A stretch of DNA of 64,000 bases from Trichuris trichiura (Eukaryota > Nematoda > Enoplea > Trichinellida > Trichuridae), in NCBI GenBank assembly GCA_037903355.1, contig JBAJFE010000025.1:1054001-1118000 (forward strand). The letters run 5' to 3'. Within the stretch, counting starts at the first letter, position 1. Each line of letters starts with the position of its first letter. Positions 1 to 11,857 of this stretch are shown here, piece by piece. The position numbers and the translations under genes are program-made. The notes beneath the pieces were generated by a model. It made no database searches, had not been told where the DNA came from, and saw only the letters and a list, made by a program, of their open reading frames with translations.

Positions 1-3000
1 GACTCACGCGGCGTTCGGGTCCTTCTCGCGGAAAAATGTTCAGACATTTTGCTAGCCTTCTATTGGTCACGCTCTAATGCATCCCAGCTTTTTGTCACTA
101 TATCTTTATGATACGTAAGAAAGAGGCACGTTAAAAAAATATTCAATAACTTTGTTTTACGTAGCTGCTGAATTATACTAGCGGTGTTGTCTGTAAGATT
201 TTTCATATTATTTTTTTGGGCCCAATCTTCTGACTATCAATTGCTTGACTATCATTTGCACAACTAATTAAGCGTAAGTAGAAAAGTTCATGTACATTTT
301 TTTAAGGACGAGTAGGAAACCTATGTCGTCAAAGGAATGACTTATTGCTCAGATAGAGTCATCAAGCAGAATCACAGCTCCGATACGAGAAGTGCAAGCT
401 GAGAAGTTTGAACAAATTTATCAGCCAGTTCGAGAGCAGACTAAGGGGTCTCATTTTCTCATTCCTACTTGGAGTTTAAATGCCGATTTGGTCAGCTAGA
501 ATTGCTAGACTTCCTCGTCAGCTCCATTCTCAAGCAGGAAGGGCAGAAAAACAAAATCGCTCCGTAGTTCAAGGCAGAAGAAGTACATGAAATGTCACCT
601 AAAATGGGCAGTTGCCTTCAACGCAGAATTGTAAGGCTCCCCAGGAAAGGTTTGTTGCTTTGGGATGCTGATAAAACGAAGAAAAAGGCCCGCACTAGAC
701 GAGCCTATAGTACGTCACGCGTTTCTTGCCATCTTACAAAGTTTTCCACGACAAACGTTCTTTAAAACTTATCTCTTCCTTACTATTACGTTTTTGCTTT
801 TGTTAATCTGCATATCTACATTCACTTTACGTAGAGTGCAATAGCTTTTGTGCGTAGCAGTTGAAGCTACGCTAACCTGCGCTTAGCAGTGGGAGTCAGA
901 GACAAAAAAAAATGAAATGCGCAGTAACGCATCTGCACGTCAGGAGAACTTCAGGTAGGCACGAACATAAGAATATGTAGCCGTCCTGTCGCCGGGCAAT
1001 GTGTGATGGCATTCTGACATCCTTGTATTTGTTCTGTATTGAATTTTCGAATTTGTAGCGTAGTGGTCCAACAGCAGTGTTTGTCCATTGAAATTAAACT
1101 TTTGAGCCCTCTTTTGCTTTAGCAAACTAACAAATAAGAGCAGTAACTAATTGTGCTATCCTTTGTGATAAGACAGTCGTAGGAAGGGGAAGACAGCCTA
1201 ACTGGTGTGCTTATAATAAAGAAATCTTGACAACTGTTATTCCTGCTGTCGCCACCGCTAAAGATTTAAGCAAAAGCAAACTGGCTGCCCAAAGTTGACA
1301 TGGTTGAACTTCAGTTCGATCAAACAAACTTTCCTCGTTTCCATTTGTTATGCCGAGTTTAGAATTTCAAAATAGCGGAGAAAACGCGTTTCGCGCCATA
1401 GCTTTCGTCCGTTAACAGCGTGACAACGATTGGCAAAACGACTTCGCTTTCGTTGGTCGCTTCTTTGCCGCTCTCGAGCGCTCATAGTCTGTGAGCTCAT
1501 CGGCATGGCTGACGAGCGCAGCGTCAAATGAACTTTTCGTCCAATTCAGGCAGAGAACGGCGGCATCTGAATTGTTCGGCAAAGGAGCTATTTGAGCTTG
1601 AAGTTGACTGTCAGCTTTTTGTTCGCCTTTGTCCCATTTACGGGCCGAACGGCGTCCCGGCTAGCTTTTCGTTAGTCCAGTATTGAGCCAATGGCCAATT
1701 ACTTAACTTTATTATTGGTAAAATAACTGGGAAAGAAAAGTTTTTGACGGATTGCCCTTTTTAGACATGTCGTCGGTAGATCGCTAAGAATGCTCATGAG
1801 CAACGGTTCAACCTCCGCTGACAGAAAGAGCGTGAGCGCTAAGGAGCGAATGTCAAAGTACTGGTCGGTAAGTGGCCATTAAGCCATTTCATTAAAAAAC
1901 CCAATGACTCGCCAAACTATATACCAAAGGCAAAAAAATATTCTTGAATCCATCAATACACTACCTAGTTGACCTGTTGTTGTTAAAGTACATAAACGTT
2001 CTCTGTCTTGCAAGAAGAAAGTACTCCGCGCCGAGCTGGATGGGCGCTTTCCTAAAGTAAGCACCTTAAAGCGTTGAGATAAAATGAACTAAGCCCATCA
2101 ACTAAATTTATTCGTGTCGTTATGGTTAACTACGATGGCTGCTTTGACATACAGCCAAAACTAATTGCCACTCCAAAGTTGTAGCGGATAATGAACCGAG
2201 AGCGCGTGCCAAATGGAAACTAGCTTGCAGAAGCGAAAACTTTTTATATTCCGTAAACTGGCCAGCGAATGAGCATTCTGATGAAATGGCAAACGCAGAA
2301 GTCATCAAGCGGACTATCTGTAGGCTTAAGCTTCCACCCATTTAGCCCATCAGTAATTTTCGTCGAGTTTTTCTGCTAAAGAATACATATTTAAGCTAGT
2401 AGTCCACCTTGGCTGCCGCTTGCATAAGCATTACTCTGGAGAAAGTATGCATCGCTGGAGCAATATTTTCCAGACCATTCCTGCAAGCGTTAAACGCACT
2501 TGGGACCTACTGAAAGCAGGAATGGCGGGGGCTTTGAAGACTTCATCAGCTTAGCCACATGCTAATAGCGTGAAATTACCCATTGAAAAATGGAAAGACA
2601 AAACGTCTATTGAACACGAATCCCGAAAGCGTACAACTTTTTTAAGTTTGTGCTTCATCATATCTAATGAACCGGCCGGATGCTTATCTTTGCGCGAAAG
2701 ATTAGAGAACTTAAAAACATTTAACCTTTTTGCCCGTCGGAGAACCGGGCGAATGACAGCCGTGTGCAGCTTTCGTAAACAGAAAAGTTGCTCGCCGAGC
2801 GGTAAAGCGGGCTGTTGCGTTCGGCAACTCTTCCACTTGAATAGTCTCGCGCTGACGGATTTGCCTTGCCAGCCGCTTTGACGCTCATTAGCGGTTGACT
2901 CTTCCAAGCTGAAGAATTTTAAAGTGTGCAATAATTTGCATAACTTTTCTCTGTCAATCTTCAAGAATCATTCCAACTGCCATTGCGAAAAGCCTTAACG

Positions 3001-5008
3001 CGCAATGATGTAGCTGTTAAACATGTTATAAGACTCTTACTCTGTTGAGATGAAAAGTTCACAAGAATTCCGCGCCTTTCTCCTAAGTGACAGCCACGTC
3101 GAGTTACGCACGGCTTTGACTGCTTAAGCTATCAATCCCGACGTGGCAGAGCAATAAAGCACTTGCAGCTCGTCGTGTTCATGCAAAGCCCTTTGCGAAT
3201 ATCTCAATTAACCTAACTGATAAGTTTTCAATGTGGAACGGGAAAAAGTCTTTTAGACAAGTTGTGTTAAACGAACGGAACGCTTAAGGCGCCTACCTTT
3301 TACCATCTTCTACCATGATCAGAGAATAACGACGAGGAAGTTGTCACAATGGCGTTACATTCGTTGGATTTTCCATTCCCGCGGTTTTTATTTAAAAATT
3401 AGCACTCCTTTTTCAAATGTCGGCATTTAATTGCGAATTCTTTTATTTCACATATGCGCATTGATTGCATTATTCCAAAACTGGTCTATTACGTAGTCTA
3501 CAACCAACGAAAATTAAATAAATAACTTACTTTCGGGTTGTACGGTGTTGCACCACGCGAAGCCTTTTCTTTCTTCCTGCTTTGACTTAGCGTACGGACA
3601 GATTGCACGCATAGGATCGCCTCTGAGCATACATAATCTGAAGACGCTTAAAGGTGGCTATAGATAGATAAGGTTATCTTGCAAGTAAAAATTTTTGATC
3701 TGATAATTCGTGGCCCCGTTTTTCGTGCATACAAATGGATTCAGAAATCAGCCCTCATTGAAGTATACGTATTTCGGTCGTTCATTGTATTTGCCTCATT
3801 ATTTTTTGATATTCATTCATCCCGGCATGCTGAACATTTTCCCGGGCTCCTATCGTACCCTTAAGATTCCGAAATAGGAAAAATCAATTCAAACATCTGC
3901 TTTGTCATTAGGGCCATTTCATCTTCAGTTCACAATTTGGTCCTGCAGTCTTTTCCAATTAAACCTGCGGATGTTAGCTGAACAGTTGAGCAGAAGGGGG
4001 AGAAAGCAGGAAAAGCAGTTACCAACTTTAAACGGCCGTCGCGAACAGGCCGACCAATCTATAAGCGAAAATTGATCGACTCTGTTGGACTGCGACACGA
4101 CAACTTCAACATTTGGTCGTCCTTCCTTCTTTGTCCATTGGTTGCTCTCTTTTCAACCGAATGGACGAATGTCCGTCTTAAACGAACTACTATTCTGTTC
4201 GCCTTTTATTTCCGCTTAACTAGTATTACAGTGGAACAGGAAATGCTTATTATTGGGCCCACTATTGGACACTAACTTATCGGATTAGATGATGATGATG
4301 AAGAAGCTCTCTAAACGAGTTGATAAATGAAAGTCCTAATTTTAGATCGCAGGAAGATAGAACGTCTGAAATGTTGGTCCTTTTGGCTACGCAAACCAAT
4401 TGTCAATATTATAAAATAAAGACATTGTCAGCAGACGCCTTAAGTAGCAGCGGCTGCATTTTTTTCGACATATGTCAGTCTCTTCACTGCTAGATAGTTA
4501 TTTAAAGAAAAAAATATTATTGGCATAGAATTTAGTCATTTGAGATTTCAGCCCAAAGAAGTAAACAAGTTCCACGTTAGTTTATCCAGGCTTTTAAGTT
4601 GCTATGGCCAAGTTACTATAAGTTTATAGCAAATCGACGACGACCATCAAAATCTCGCTGAAACGTGGCTGATTGAAGAAACAACCGTTGAACATCAATG
4701 AAAGAATACTTGAGAACAATTTCCCAAAATTATGCTGCATGTTCAATGGGATTGCCATTGCGTCAAATGTTTGGCACGTAAAACGGTCGAAAATAAATCA
4801 ATACTGCAAAACTAAATAAATTAGCAAATAGACTATGTAAACTATTAGCATTCATTTAGACGCTTTTTCCATTCCCGCCGGAAACTATAGCAAATCTACT
4901 TTAACTGAAAAACTGTAAACAACCTCTGAAGAAAATAGGCAGTTTTCTTTATCCTTTCGCCCAAAAAAATTACCAAAATGGGAAGACGAACTATTGGTAT
5001 GCTTTTAG
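1..5008. other. intergenic, no gene supported
   Basis: No open frame here joins to neighbours through convincing splice sites and none gives a recognisable protein. Only short scattered frames occur on both strands; the longest, around 2551-2964, overlaps an equally poor frame on the other strand. Undetected 5' exons of the diacylglycerol kinase that starts at 5009 may lie here, because the first recovered exon begins inside a C1 domain. Confidence 0.5.
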
Positions 5009-8000
5009 GAATCCTGTCATCCGGATGATCACCTTTGGGATACGGTTACTGGTTCCGCAGAGTGCTACGTTGGGGAAAAGGACTGCCGTAGCGCGGGTTC
5101 GAAACTGAAATGCTGCGCCTGCCACCTTATCGCTCACGAGGCGTGTTTGCCAGTTCTGCCAAAGGTAAAGGAGCACAATTATACTTTCGTCGTGACCTTG
5201 GGGCTGTCTTAGAAAAACCTAAAGTGCAAATCAACCTACGCTGATCCTTGGCTTTTTGGCAAGAAAATGATTCCAAATGCTCCAATGCGCCACCACTGGG
5301 TCCACCGATGGACCCAGGAGGGTAAATGCCTCAAGTGCGGCAAATCATTTCAAACCAAATTGATGGGAAAAGTATTATAAACAAACCAAATGGAACCGAT
5401 GCCTGTGATATGACCGACCACCCTTTCAGGAGATGATAGCGATTACGTGTTCGTGGTGCAAGGCATCTTATCACAACAAGTGCAAGTGTTTTGACATTCA
5501 ACTCATTGAGCAACCCTGCGATCTTGGAGCTCTTAAAGACGTCATCATACCGGCTAGTTGGATAAATAAAATTCCCTGCTGCCGATATCCACCCAACAGG
5601 CGTACCTTTTCCTCAAATGCCTCGCTTCGAAGGCGCAAGAGGATACGAAAGGTTTTCCTTGAACTTTTGCAGCTTTAGCTGTCAGCAATACGTCTTTCTC
5701 TTTTTAAGGACAGAATATTTTTCGTACGGCCCATAGAAGCTGAGCCTGGTACTCCTCCCATGTTTCCGCTGCTCATATTTGTCAACATCAAATCCGGAGG
5801 CAAGAAAGGAAAAAAGCTGTTTGAAGAACTTTGTTGGCTTGTCAACCCAAGGCAAGTTTTCGAGCTGTCGTGCGGCAAAGGACCTCGATTTGCGTAAGCA
5901 GATTTTTGCATATTTTTCTTAAAATATCTACAGCAGATAGCCTGCGCGAGCATACATCGTACTTATTGATGCTTGTAACCATACGCTATGCGCACGTCAC
6001 AATTATGCTGCAAACAGTTTTTCAGACAAAGCGTTCACGCATCAGAGTTTTGACATAACCTCCGGTGGATTAGCAGCACTGTCAAAAGTGTCACGTGCTT
6101 GCGCTGATGGATTGCACGGGGAAAAGACCTATGAAAAGCTCAACATAAGTTTACCATATCATTCAGAGCACAAAAATAAACAACAGACTACTAGACTAAC
6201 TGCTAGTTTTGAAATGATAGATGGCGTGGGGTATTTCAAGTCAATCAGACATTTTTGCATATTAGCATTTAATATCTCAACTTTTCAAAGATTAGCATTT
6301 AAATGTGCAACACATGCAGATCTCACCTGCAACAAACGTAGGCTGAATAAAATGCAGCCACGTAGATTGGCTAAAGGAAATATGTTTCCCATTTTTAGCT
6401 CGTACGCATGTTTTTCGTTGCGTCGTTTTTCGCACGTAGTCTCCTGCAACTGTTCAGGTTTTGGCAGATGTTTTAAACTTGGTATATTTGGAGGAAAATG
6501 TCATTTCGAAAACGTGCAACCTTAATAGCTTGATCAATGTGTTCCGTTTGTTCAGACTTGAGATGTACCGCAAATGTCTTCCTCGTCTTCGCATAGTGGT
6601 CTGCGGTGGCGACGGCACTGTTTCCTGGGTTTTTTCCTGTCTTGACGGCATGAAAATTCCGTCTTCTCGATATCCGCCCATTGCGATCGTTCCGCTCGGC
6701 ACAGGCAACGACCTATCGCAAACGATGGGATGGGGCTCAACATACTTTGATGAAAGCATAGCCGAAGTATTGTCAGTGATCGTGCACGATTCCAAAATTG
6801 TGAAATTCGACAGGTAAGCGAGAACGTCACCGTTGCAAAGGTGTGATATATGTTTACTCCTAAACGAGGTGGTTCATTGATGTATCGCCAAACTCGGATA
6901 TTGAAAAACCTGCCGACGAGGAGAAAGCAGCTGACTCGTTGCCTGTCAACGTAATGAACAACTACTTCAGCATCGGTGTAGACGCTCATATTGCCTTGCA
7001 GTTTCACGAATCTAGAAGTGAGCAAACTTAGAACAACCTATGTCCCTAATTTTCAATCATTTAGCTGCCAAACCGGAAATTCACAAAAGTCGATTCAAGA
7101 ATCGACTTGTCTACGGCAGTATTGGCACAAAAGACTTGTTCAAGCGAGCTTGGAAGGATCTTTCCGAATATATATCGCTTGAAGTTTGTCAATTTAATTT
7201 TGTTCCCATCAAACTCTTTTCAAGCAAACGGTATTTCAGTGCGACGGCATTGATCATACGGGTAAGATCAAAGAGCTCGGCCTACATTGCTTGCTGATTC
7301 TAAATATTCCAAAATATGCGGGTGGCACTATGCCTTGGGGCAACCAAGCTTCCAATTTGGTCAGTCTTGGCTTGTGGGCGGTCAACAATAGCATACCGAT
7401 CCCAAAAATTTCCGTTCCTTCCTACGAGGACGGACGAATTGAAGTTGTCGGCTTTACGGCTGCCAGTTTGGTATGCCTACAATGCATATGCTTAGCATGC
7501 TTTTTCAAAATTTCCCTTTTTAGGCAGCTCTTCAGGTGGGAGGTCGCGGAGTGCGCATCGCTCAATGTTGTTACCTGAGGCTTGCAACGCGCAAGGTCAT
7601 ACCCGTTCAAGTGGATGGTGAACCTTGCAAACTGGCACCCTCTGTCATAACAATAAGTCTTTTTTGCAAAGTGCCAATGCTTAAAAGGATCTCCGATAAG
7701 GTATGAATTACCAAATTAAATACTTGCTTAAAAAATAAGACTTTCTCCCTAATAATCAAAGCTGTAAACGCGGGGCACAACTACATCATTTTAATAAAAC
7801 TCGGACATGCAATAATTATGAATACATTCATGCCGGAGTATTCGTTAGATGGGTAAACTTTTGTTACCTGTTTATCCAATACGGAGACACCAGCTCAAAA
7901 AACTTTTTTCCTTGTAGGAAGCGGAGCACTTAAGCAACCTCGGTCTTCCCGCCGAGTATGCGCTTCCCAGAAGTAACCCATCTTCGGTGTGGGAAGATAA

Positions 8001-8824
8001 AACCAGCTGCTCGTGTAAAGTTAAAGTCAGCTATGTCGCTTGGTCGACGTATGAGAAACTCAAGAATAAAACGGCAGAATTATGCGAACATGGTAAGCTC
8101 TCACCTATCCACATTTGGTCAGCTGTTGACAGCGACTATTTCTTAAATTGTATTGACCCTAAACGACTGCGTTAAGCCTTCTTTAAATGAAATTTTTGAA
8201 TATACTTTTCAGCAAAATGCATTGGAACCATTGATGCCGAATACGACCACGATTTGGAGTACTTGAGGCCTCTAGTGAACGCAATGCTCCAACAAGACAA
8301 GGAAGCTGTTGCACCGGAAGATTGGTTCTATTTAGACTGTGAGTTTGCTTCGCTTTCTTTGCTTCCTCCGTCAAAGCGCGCACGAAAAACTTGCTTATCT
8401 TCTCACACCAAAACATTAGAAATGTACCTCAAAAAACAGCATTTTATAAAGCCTGAGCAAAGAGTCAAGGCAAAATTTTTAGCGTAGCACTTACCTCTTT
8501 GAAAGGTTTTTTCCTAAATATGCGAATTTGCCATAATTTCGAAAAACATGCTCGCGTGACCCGTCGTAGGTATTTAAAACGTTTTAAAAAGTTTTTGCTT
8601 CTTTAGGCTCCGGACAGGACGAAGTTTACCACGTGGACAGAAGCTACGAAGTTTTCACTTCAGTTACAGACATCGGCGAGCTGACCGGCGGCATTTTGAT
8701 AGTGTTGATTCCACGCGAGGCAACAACATTGACCAGAGAAGGCCCGCAGTCCACGGATGAACAAGTAAACTTCATACAAAATGAAATGAGCGGAATTTCG
8801 GTGGACAACGTCAGGCTGAGTTAA
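5009..8824 (+). CDS. DGKZ: diacylglycerol kinase, zeta/iota type (5' end not found)
   Basis: Phosphorylates diacylglycerol to phosphatidic acid and so ends diacylglycerol signalling. Twelve exons join in frame: 5009-5164, 5213-5371, 5430-5651, 5709-5893, 6556-6813, 6869-7017, 7065-7183, 7240-7470, 7524-7700, 7918-8092, 8213-8338, 8607-8824; together 724 codons plus stop. Visible in order: first C1 domain ([16 protein letters not shown]), second C1 domain ([27 protein letters not shown]), a basic RRRKRIRK stretch like the MARCKS-like motif of DGK zeta, the catalytic core ([29 protein letters not shown]), then the accessory domain ([23 protein letters not shown]) and the YHVDRSYE tail. DGK zeta and iota continue into ankyrin repeats; here a stop follows at 8822 with none. 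The exon before 5009 was not located. Family assignment is very secure; orthology to zeta versus iota is not resolved. Confidence 0.93.
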
Positions 8825-9129
8825 AATTTGTCCAATAAAGCTGCGAAGCAACCGGCTTCATCTTAAAACGTATGAATAGTAGCAGCGCGGCTGTCATTCA
8901 ACCAAAATGACCTTTTACGAAGTCGTCTCGCGGAAAAACTTGTCGGCATCTATTCTACGCTAAACATAGCGTGCTGGCTTTACACGAATGAATGGGATGT
9001 ACGTTAAAACTTTAATGAATAATAGAATCCAGGTAAAAATTGAAGCTAGACTAAAACGGTAAAAACGGTTGGCACATACAAATGCTATTGGATTACGCGA
9101 TTGCAACAATTCTTAAAAATCATTCAAGC

Positions 9130-9879
9130 CTACTTCTTCTTCTTCCTTTGGCTAACAGATTTGATTGACTTTGCATTGACCAACTGACCAATTAAGCTAG
9201 AGATAGCCTCATGGTCACGTTTTGCCGCCATTGAATTGGCCATCTCTGGAATTAACAGTTCAACTAAGGATTCCAGCACATCAGCCGGGCTATCAAGATG
9301 ACCAAGAAAATCGCATGCGATTCTCTCCAAGTTGTTGTTGCCTCCAAGCGTAATCAAACGGTCAAAGTCTTTCGGATTGGTAGGATTATTAGACAGACTT
9401 ATGGCCTGCTCCGTTATAGCTTTTGCTTTGTTGAACTTCGTCAAAGTGTTGCACATTATGGAAAGCTTTTTCAAGTCAATCATGCTCTTCAAAAGCTCCG
9501 GATCAATCAGTTTGCCCACTAAAAAAAAGTTAACGAATAAACATTCAAATCGGCAAGTTTGCCACGGCGGCTAACTGAGCATTTGTTCTATTCTTCTTTG
9601 CTTCGATCTAAGCGCATCTTCGGTTTTGTTCCAACTTCTGACGATACTCAGAGTGTCTGCGGAAAATGTTTCGTCAATCAATTTGGGACTGACCCAAGAA
9701 GGCTACGCGTTACCTTTTACGGGCAGCAGCTCATTCTTGTACTGCCATTGGACTTCGGCGGGAATTGGATCCGGCCACGGTAGAAGAAACATTGGTGGTA
9801 CGCATAGGGTAGCCGTCCCACTTCCATTCAGCACCGTCAAATAGAAAAGTAGCGAAACGATAAACAGCCTAACAATCAT
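9130..9879 (-). CDS. small secreted protein, unrecognised
   Basis: I do not recognise this protein. Three minus-strand exons (9714-9879, 9576-9656, 9130-9518) join in phase through two 57-base GT-AG introns to give 211 codons. The start MIVRLFIVSLLFYL looks like a signal peptide, with likely cleavage after about residue 20. The mature part is predicted mostly helical, has one NKT sequon, and ends in RKKKK. An in-frame ATG lies further upstream in the same open frame, but the start at 9879 was chosen because it puts the hydrophobic segment at the N-terminus. Consistent phase across both introns argues that the gene is real. It lies tail to tail with the diacylglycerol kinase, about 300 bases from it. 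Confidence 0.72.
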
Positions 9880-10660
9880 AACGAACCAACCACCTGTCAG
9901 AGGACAAGAACTGCACAATGCCAATGCCCCAATTCAACCCCAACCCTTTTAGTTTACGAAGTACCTAATTTGCATAATAGTGAGACCTACGTATGGTAGT
10001 AATACAAAGTGGGTCACTCATCTGATTATGGAGTATATTCGACGTGAACAAAATGTACGAAGACAAAACGAGGTTTATTCTTTGCGTAAAATTAAACAAG
10101 TTTCATGACCTCCTAACCATTAAGTAGAACGCAGATCAACTTAGCAAACCAGTGCTTTATAAAGACCGAAAGCGTGCGGCTGCCTTGACGCGTTAATGTA
10201 TATTGACGCCCAAGCGGAGAATATATTACGGAAGACAAGCCTGTACGCAAATTTTAGCATTATTTCTCGCACCGTCCAAAGATGCAGCTTTAAGCACCTT
10301 CCGAGCAGACCGACAGATTATTCAAATCAACCCAAACGGTGAGAGCACTAACGTGAGTAATCAGTGCATGGACTGCAGCTTTTGGATGCTGCAAATATCA
10401 TGCAGGAGAATAAAACAAAAAATCAATTTCCGCGTTTGGCAAATGGATGTAATTGGTCGCTACGAAATCAAGAAACCGTGAACAGTTCATCATTTCAGAG
10501 AGTGATTAGGAGTAGTAGATTAGAGTTGTTTTAGGAGTGATTTTCACGGATGATTTTGGGTTGATCAAATGGTCGACGCTCTGCACAATACGCAGCTCCA
10601 ATGATTTTGGTGTTAGCGCCCCGTAAGGATGAATTTCTTAAAAGGCAAAGCTTAAGAGTA
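9880..10660. other. intergenic gap
   Basis: Presumed promoter side of the secreted-protein gene and 3' side of the pyridoxal kinase gene. I see no exon, repeat or RNA gene in it. Confidence 0.5.
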
Positions 10661-11857
10661 TCAAAGTTGAACAGTTGATATAGTAGCAATACGTCTGCTA
10701 TGAATTCGAGTGCATTTCAACACGTCTTGAACGCTAGCTTGCGCCTTGGAAACGGCAGTCTAAAAGTTGAACGAAAAAGCTTTACGTTTTCCGTCGCAAT
10801 ACTACTCGCAACATGTCAACATTTAGGAAAATACGGAAACGTACCAGTAAACAGCCATTGGATTTATGCAACCAAACCAATAGAAGGCTAGAAAAAAGAT
10901 CTCCCGTACCGACAAAGCGTTCTTCAAAACGCTCAACTTCAAATTTATGAAAAACTAAACGACTTCCTGAAAAAGAACGCAATGTCTTTTTCGGCGGAAG
11001 GAATTGTTGACTTCGATCACCACCTGAACGCTCTCCAAAGTATCCGCACAATCTGTTGCTATTCACATCCAATTCCGTACTTGTTACAACAACCTTCGGC
11101 ACGGTGTCCAAAAGCTTTTTCATAGCTAAGATGACGTCATCTTCACATTTGACCTTCATTTCTGTTAAAACCCTACGAGACGAAAGGATAAAATGAATTA
11201 TGCTCTGTAGCTCCCCAACACACGCAAATGGAACGGATTCTAACGCAAAGCATTCTTGTCTTACTCGAGTTCAAATTGGTTTGGAGTGATAATGTCAGCC
11301 AAGGGAACTAATTCATTGGCGTAAGTGGTCAACAGACTTTTGGAAACATACTGAAATATCATATTGAATAAGCACCGCAATTTTTCTTTCGTGGAATAAA
11401 CATTTACGAATTCGCCGTTGTCGCCCATTACGGGATCGCACACTGCAAAGTAATGAAGAGTGAAAGAAAAGGCAAAAACCCGTAGGCGGCGGCCTAATAC
11501 CGTAAAACAATTTGCTATTTCGACCGCGCAGGTCGCCTATTATTTTGCAAATTTCTTCTAGGACAAGCTGGTCTCTCACGTAGCCTTCAAAAATTCAAAG
11601 TCTAATTGACGTATGCAAAGTAGCGGCATTACCAGTTAGGCAATGCGTGTAGTCAAGTAGATCGGATAATCGCAAGCCTTCGTACAGTTCTTTCAATTGG
11701 TCGATTCCAAGAACGTGGCCTTTAAAGTGCGCGTAACCTATTTTAGGCAAAGGCGTTAGGCCACCGAATCCAACGTTAAATATTCGTGCTAGTCATACGT
11801 GCCTGTATGATTTGAAAATTGAACCGAGTTGATTGTATCCACCTCGAAGCCGTGGAC
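10661..11857 (-). CDS. PDXK: pyridoxal kinase (first exon(s) missing)
   Basis: Phosphorylates pyridoxal, pyridoxine and pyridoxamine with ATP in the vitamin B6 salvage pathway, in the cytosol. Minus-strand exons recovered: 11803-11857, 11633-11737, 11501-11584, 11265-11442, 11024-11172, 10966-10845, 10759-10661. Family landmarks appear in order: [76 protein letters not shown] (the anion hole and catalytic Asp region) and a C-terminal [15 protein letters not shown] helix. The N-terminal segment with the family's SHVxxGYVGN motif was not found up to about 15 kb, so the first exon lies beyond a long intron or is divergent. The intron between 11803 and 11737 begins with GC instead of GT: the human-like string SNHTGYAHFKG is continuous only if it is spliced this way. 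Confidence 0.93.

Noticed and set aside
2551..2964. 137-codon minus-strand frame
   Set aside because: Overlapped by a plus-strand frame in the same bases, no donor/acceptor pairing and no recognisable motif.
5091..5105. tRNA B-box-like GGTTCGAAAC
   Set aside because: It lies inside a diacylglycerol kinase exon (C1 domain) and no cloverleaf can be drawn around it.
9689..9713. A 25-base intron in the secreted-protein gene
   Set aside because: GTAACG...GGGTCAG looks like an intron, but the 57-base version ending TTTTCCGCAG keeps the phase and has a far better acceptor.
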